Notes under the pieces: model-generated
Told to the model about the DNA's origin: nothing
Databases searched by the model: none
Seen by the model: the letters and a program-made list of their open reading frames with translations, nothing else
Shown: positions 14,596 to 16,886 of the stretch, piece by piece
How positions within the stretch are numbered: position 1 is the stretch's first letter
Layout: every line of letters begins with the position of its first letter
Position numbers and translations under genes: made by a program
Assembly: GCA_003564775.1 (NCBI GenBank)
Contig: PXEI01000268.1
Location: 1 to 16,886 of the forward strand
DNA length: 16,886 bases
DNA from: Spirochaetaceae bacterium
Lineage (GTDB): Bacteria > Spirochaetota > Spirochaetia > DSM-27196 > SLAA01
Direction of reading: 5' to 3'

Positions 14596-15801
14596 CTATC
14601 CCTTTCCGTGACAGCGCGGGCCCTGTTCTTTGAGCATGCGTTCCAGCACCTTCTGTGGTTTCTGCACCTTTCCAAGCATCATCATGGCTGCGATAATGTA
14701 CGGTTTGTACCCAGCCTCGCGATAGGTGGCAGCTCGTTTGCGGTCAAAGACCGAGGCCGCCACCTCACCCTGGGCGCAACTCACACCCGAGATATCGGCA
14801 GGCAGGCAGTGCATGTATCGCGCATCGCCACCTTTGGTGAGCTTCATTTTGTCTTCGGTGCATTCCCAGTCGAGGTGCTTTTTGTTCTCGGCCAGACATT
14901 CTTTCTCCAGCTCGGTGAGCCCCTTGGTATCTCTGTTCGAGAGGAGCTCGGTGCGGCGTTGCATCACTGCAAAGGGTGCCCAGCTCTTGGGGTAAACGAT
15001 ATCGGCATCTTTGAATGCCTCGTCCATGGAGTTGCTTTTGGTGAAGCTTCCCCCGGACTCAGAGGCAAACTTTGATGCCTGGTCTTCAATTTCCGGAATA
15101 AGGCCATACCCCTCCGGGTACGCCAGGTGGACATCCATGCCAAAGCGGGTGAAGAGCCCGATAATGCCTTGTGGTACCGAGAGCGGTTTTCCGTAGGAAG
15201 GTGAGTAGGCCCAGGTCATGGCAATTTTCTTGCCTTTGAGTTTCTTGACACCGCCAAACTCATTAATGAGATGTTGGAGATCCGCCATAGACTGTGTGGG
15301 GTGGTCTCGATCGCACTGGAGATTCACAATGCTCGGGCGACGCTCAAGCAGGCCTTCGTCATGAGCATCTGTCAGAGCCTGCCCGACCTCAACCATGTAC
15401 TCATGGCCTGCGCCAAGGTACATATCATCACGGATTCCAATGACCTCTGACAGAAAGGATATCATGACTGCAGTTTCGCGTACCGTCTCACCATGCGCAA
15501 TTTGTGACTTGGTCTCGTCCAGGTCCTGTACTGCCAGTCCGAGCAGGTTTGCTGCACTTGCGTAGCTAAAGCGAGTGCGAGTTGAGTTGTCGCGGAACAG
15601 CGAGACTGCCAACCCAGAGTCAAAAATCCGGGGTGAGATATTGGCCGAACGCATGTGCCGTAGAATCTCAGCGACGGTTAGGACGGCCGTAAGTTCGTCT
15701 TTGCTTTTTTGCCAGGTAAGCAAAAAGTCGTTGTTGTACATGTTTTCGAATGAAAGCGCCTTAAGTTTGGATATGAGATCTTGAATGGTGGATTTGCTCA
15801 C
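14596..15801 (-). CDS. ygeW: Knotted carbamoyltransferase-like protein YgeW
   Basis: 401 residues, very close to E. coli YgeW (about 396) along the whole length. Shared blocks include NDFLLTW (24-30), the carbamoyl-phosphate loop FRDNSTRTRFSYAS (69-82), KSQIAHGETVRETA (98-111), NLQCDRDHPTQSMADL (160-175), KIAMTWAYSPSYGKPLSVP (192-210), YPKSWAP (270-276) and MHCLPADISGVSC (330-342). It belongs to the aspartate/ornithine carbamoyltransferase fold; the physiological substrate of YgeW is not firmly known. In E. coli it sits in a purine/ureide gene cluster with ygeX and ygeY, none of which is here. The GTG at 15801 is chosen: GGAG (15810-15813) lies eight bases upstream, E. coli YgeW aligns from near here, and the upstream in-frame residues overlap the promoter. 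Confidence 0.93.
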   Translation of the reverse strand: MSKSTIQDLISKLKALSFENMYNNDFLLTWQKSKDELTAVLTVAEILRHMRSANISPRIFDSGLAVSLFRDNSTRTRFSYASAANLLGLAVQDLDETKSQIAHGETVRETAVMISFLSEVIGIRDDMYLGAGHEYMVEVGQALTDAHDEGLLERRPSIVNLQCDRDHPTQSMADLQHLINEFGGVKKLKGKKIAMTWAYSPSYGKPLSVPQGIIGLFTRFGMDVHLAYPEGYGLIPEIEDQASKFASESGGSFTKSNSMDEAFKDADIVYPKSWAPFAVMQRRTELLSNRDTKGLTELEKECLAENKKHLDWECTEDKMKLTKGGDARYMHCLPADISGVSCAQGEVAASVFDRKRAATYREAGYKPYIIAAMMMLGKVQKPQKVLERMLKEQGPRCHGKG

Positions 15802-15830
15802 GCTTGTTACTCCGTTTAGTAGGATGCGGT

Positions 15831-15861
15831 AGTATACACTCCCGGGTCGGAATGTGTCCAA
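15831..15861 (-). promoter_or_regulatory. Promoter of ygeW
   Basis: Read on the minus strand: TTGGACA (15861-15855), an 18- to 19-base spacer containing CCCGGG, then TATACT (15836-15831). Initiation near 15824 gives a leader of about 22 bases that includes the GGAG site. It lies just past the SIS-isomerase stop, so ygeW can be expressed apart from the upstream genes. Confidence 0.55.
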
Positions 15862-15866
15862 GCACT

Positions 15867-16526
15867 TTATGCGTCCGGAAAGAAGTGTTCCTCAACTGCT
15901 TCGCAGAGCCAGTGATACACCGGCAGGTGGAGTTCCTGAATCCGCGGAGTTGAGCGCTCAGGCACCCGGATCGTGACGGTGCAGAGATCGGCAAGCAGCC
16001 CGCCACCTCCACCGGTGAGGCCTATGCTTGCAATGCCAAGCACCTGTGCAAGCTTCACAGCGTTTACAACGTTTGTAGAGTTTCCTGATGTGCTGATTGC
16101 CAGGAGCATATCGCCCGGCCGCCCGTAACCGTACAGTTGCTGTGCAAAGCCCATATCTGCGGCAACATCGTTGGCAAAGGCGCTGCTCAATGAGGAGTGG
16201 CCGGTAAGGGCAACCGCAGGTAGTGCACCCTGCAGGTGGTCTGCAAGGTAGTTTCCGTCGGTAGGATGTTGGCGTACAAGCTGCTTTCGGAGTTCGCCAG
16301 GAACAGGCCGAGACTTGAGGTAGCCCTTCATCAGTTCTCCCACAATGTGTTCGGCGTCGGCCGCACTACCACCGTTGCCGCACAGAAACAGTGTCTTTCC
16401 GCCGGAAAAGCCTGTCCTAAGAACCTCGTAAGCGGCCAGTATTTCCTCCCGAAGCGGCTCGAGTTGTGGGTAGCGTTCTGCTAGGTGAAAGAAAGATGGG
16501 TGTGAGTTTGGGTCCGGCTCATTCAT
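15867..16526 (-). CDS. SIS-domain sugar-phosphate isomerase, GmhA (phosphoheptose isomerase)-like
   Basis: 219 residues, longer than the ~195 of classical GmhA. Sugar-phosphate loops are LCGNGGSAADAEH (48-60) and ISTSGNSTNVVNA (144-156). The GmhA metal ligands can be placed at His60, Glu64, Gln197 and His205 (RIQELHLPVYH). An extra segment of about 25 residues (75-100) separates GYLKSRPVPGEL from LPAVALTGH; I recall the same insertion in SIS proteins from Firmicutes and other spirochaetes found beside ROK genes. GmhA makes glycero-manno-heptose 7-phosphate for cell-surface glycans; the substrate here is inferred, not shown. The start is fixed by AAGGAGG six bases upstream, and the gene overlaps the ROK stop by 8 bases. 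Confidence 0.85.
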   Translation of the reverse strand: MNEPDPNSHPSFFHLAERYPQLEPLREEILAAYEVLRTGFSGGKTLFLCGNGGSAADAEHIVGELMKGYLKSRPVPGELRKQLVRQHPTDGNYLADHLQGALPAVALTGHSSLSSAFANDVAADMGFAQQLYGYGRPGDMLLAISTSGNSTNVVNAVKLAQVLGIASIGLTGGGGGLLADLCTVTIRVPERSTPRIQELHLPVYHWLCEAVEEHFFPDA

Positions 16527-16886
16527 TGATAGCCTCCTTATATGCTTTTTCAGCGACCGAAAGCGCCGCCATGAGACCGACTTCCTCTCCCAGGGCGGCG
16601 GGTACAACTCGGCACACGCGGCCAGCCTGTTCCAGACATTCCCGCTTCAGCATCTCCTCCATTGGCGGGCGCAGAAGTTTCTCCAGGCGAACGAAAATGC
16701 TTCCAATGACAATGCACTCCGGGTTCAGAATATCAACCAGAATCGCCAGTCCTCGACCAAGATACTCACCGCTTAGTCGGATTATATCTATGGCTAATGG
16801 GTCGCCAGCCACAGCAGCTTCGCCGACCTGTCTTGTGCTGAGTGCCTCAAGTTGGGCTTCATCCTCGCAGAACGAGACCCTGCGAC
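16519..16886 (-). CDS. ROK-family protein (sugar kinase or regulator), C-terminal part only
   Basis: The frame is open to the window edge, so only the last ~121 residues are visible. They match the end of ROK proteins: EAAVAGDPLAIDIIRLSGEY, then LGRGLAILVDILNPECIVIGS, where ROK proteins usually have IGGG, and a C-terminal ALGEEVGLMAALSVAEKAY. The ATP-binding DxGxT, the catalytic Asp and the zinc-binding cysteines lie outside the window, so kinase and repressor cannot be told apart. The stop overlaps the GmhA-like gene by 8 bases. Together they suggest a sugar is phosphorylated and then isomerised. Confidence 0.85.
   Translation of the reverse strand, partial: RRVSFCEDEAQLEALSTRQVGEAAVAGDPLAIDIIRLSGEYLGRGLAILVDILNPECIVIGSIFVRLEKLLRPPMEEMLKRECLEQAGRVCRVVPAALGEEVGLMAALSVAEKAYKEAINE
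16533..16539 (-). promoter_or_regulatory. Strong Shine-Dalgarno of the SIS-isomerase gene
   Basis: AAGGAGG on the minus strand, six bases before the ATG at 16526 and inside the end of the ROK gene. It decides the start against an open frame running to 16607. Confidence 0.8.

Noticed and set aside
7731..15801. An arginine-synthesis cluster made of the ArgD-like gene, hydrolase, GNAT protein and carbamoyltransferase
   Set aside because: The genes lie in separate, differently oriented units. The carbamoyltransferase is YgeW rather than ArgF, and the GNAT protein is a minimal one-domain type, not ArgA.

Overview
The window (mid-50s % GC by eye) looks like chromosome of a free-living diderm bacterium, most likely a spirochaete. 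The reasons are a Borrelia BesA-like RND adaptor with a lipoprotein signal but no alpha-helical hairpin, a LapA-type membrane protein, a periplasmic PPC-repeat protein, and the mix of metabolic genes. The phylum is an inference. The diderm cell plan is better supported. I see no insertion sequence, phage gene, CRISPR array, rRNA or tRNA.

Layout. (1) 1-2278 (+): the end of an ECF vitamin transporter operon, with a fused double ATPase (cut by the window edge) overlapping its EcfT subunit. The substrate-binding S component is not in view. (2) 2390-6428 (+): an RND efflux pair, a lipoprotein adaptor overlapping the inner-membrane pump. (3) 6482-7564 (-): a soluble mini-chemoreceptor with the signalling tip at the N-terminus and a Cache-like sensor at the C-terminus. 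(4) 7731-9997 (+), divergent from it: a class III (ArgD-like) aminotransferase coupled to an alpha/beta hydrolase. (5) 10074-10343 (+): a one-domain GNAT protein with its own promoter. (6) 10340-12839 (-): an HI0933-type flavoprotein and, overlapping it by 8 bases, a cysteine-rich winged-helix/ferredoxin protein. (7) 12963-14306 (+): a secreted protein of four PPC-like beta-sandwiches, divergent from the flavoprotein across a near-symmetric -10 element. (8) 14369-16886 (-): a ROK-family protein (cut by the window edge), a GmhA-like SIS isomerase, the carbamoyltransferase-like YgeW and a LapA-domain membrane protein.

How the parts fit. Adjacent same-strand genes overlap by 4 to 11 bases in most units, so expression is tightly coupled: EcfA/EcfT, adaptor/pump, aminotransferase/hydrolase, flavoprotein/Fe-S protein, ROK/SIS. 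Several first genes lack a Shine-Dalgarno site and have a -10 box so close that the transcript would be leaderless or nearly so, while others have strong Shine-Dalgarno sites. The least understood pieces are the inverted mini-chemoreceptor, the flavoprotein/Fe-S pair, the stand-alone YgeW and the RND pump whose proton-relay residues are mostly replaced. No complete new defence or mobile system is visible.
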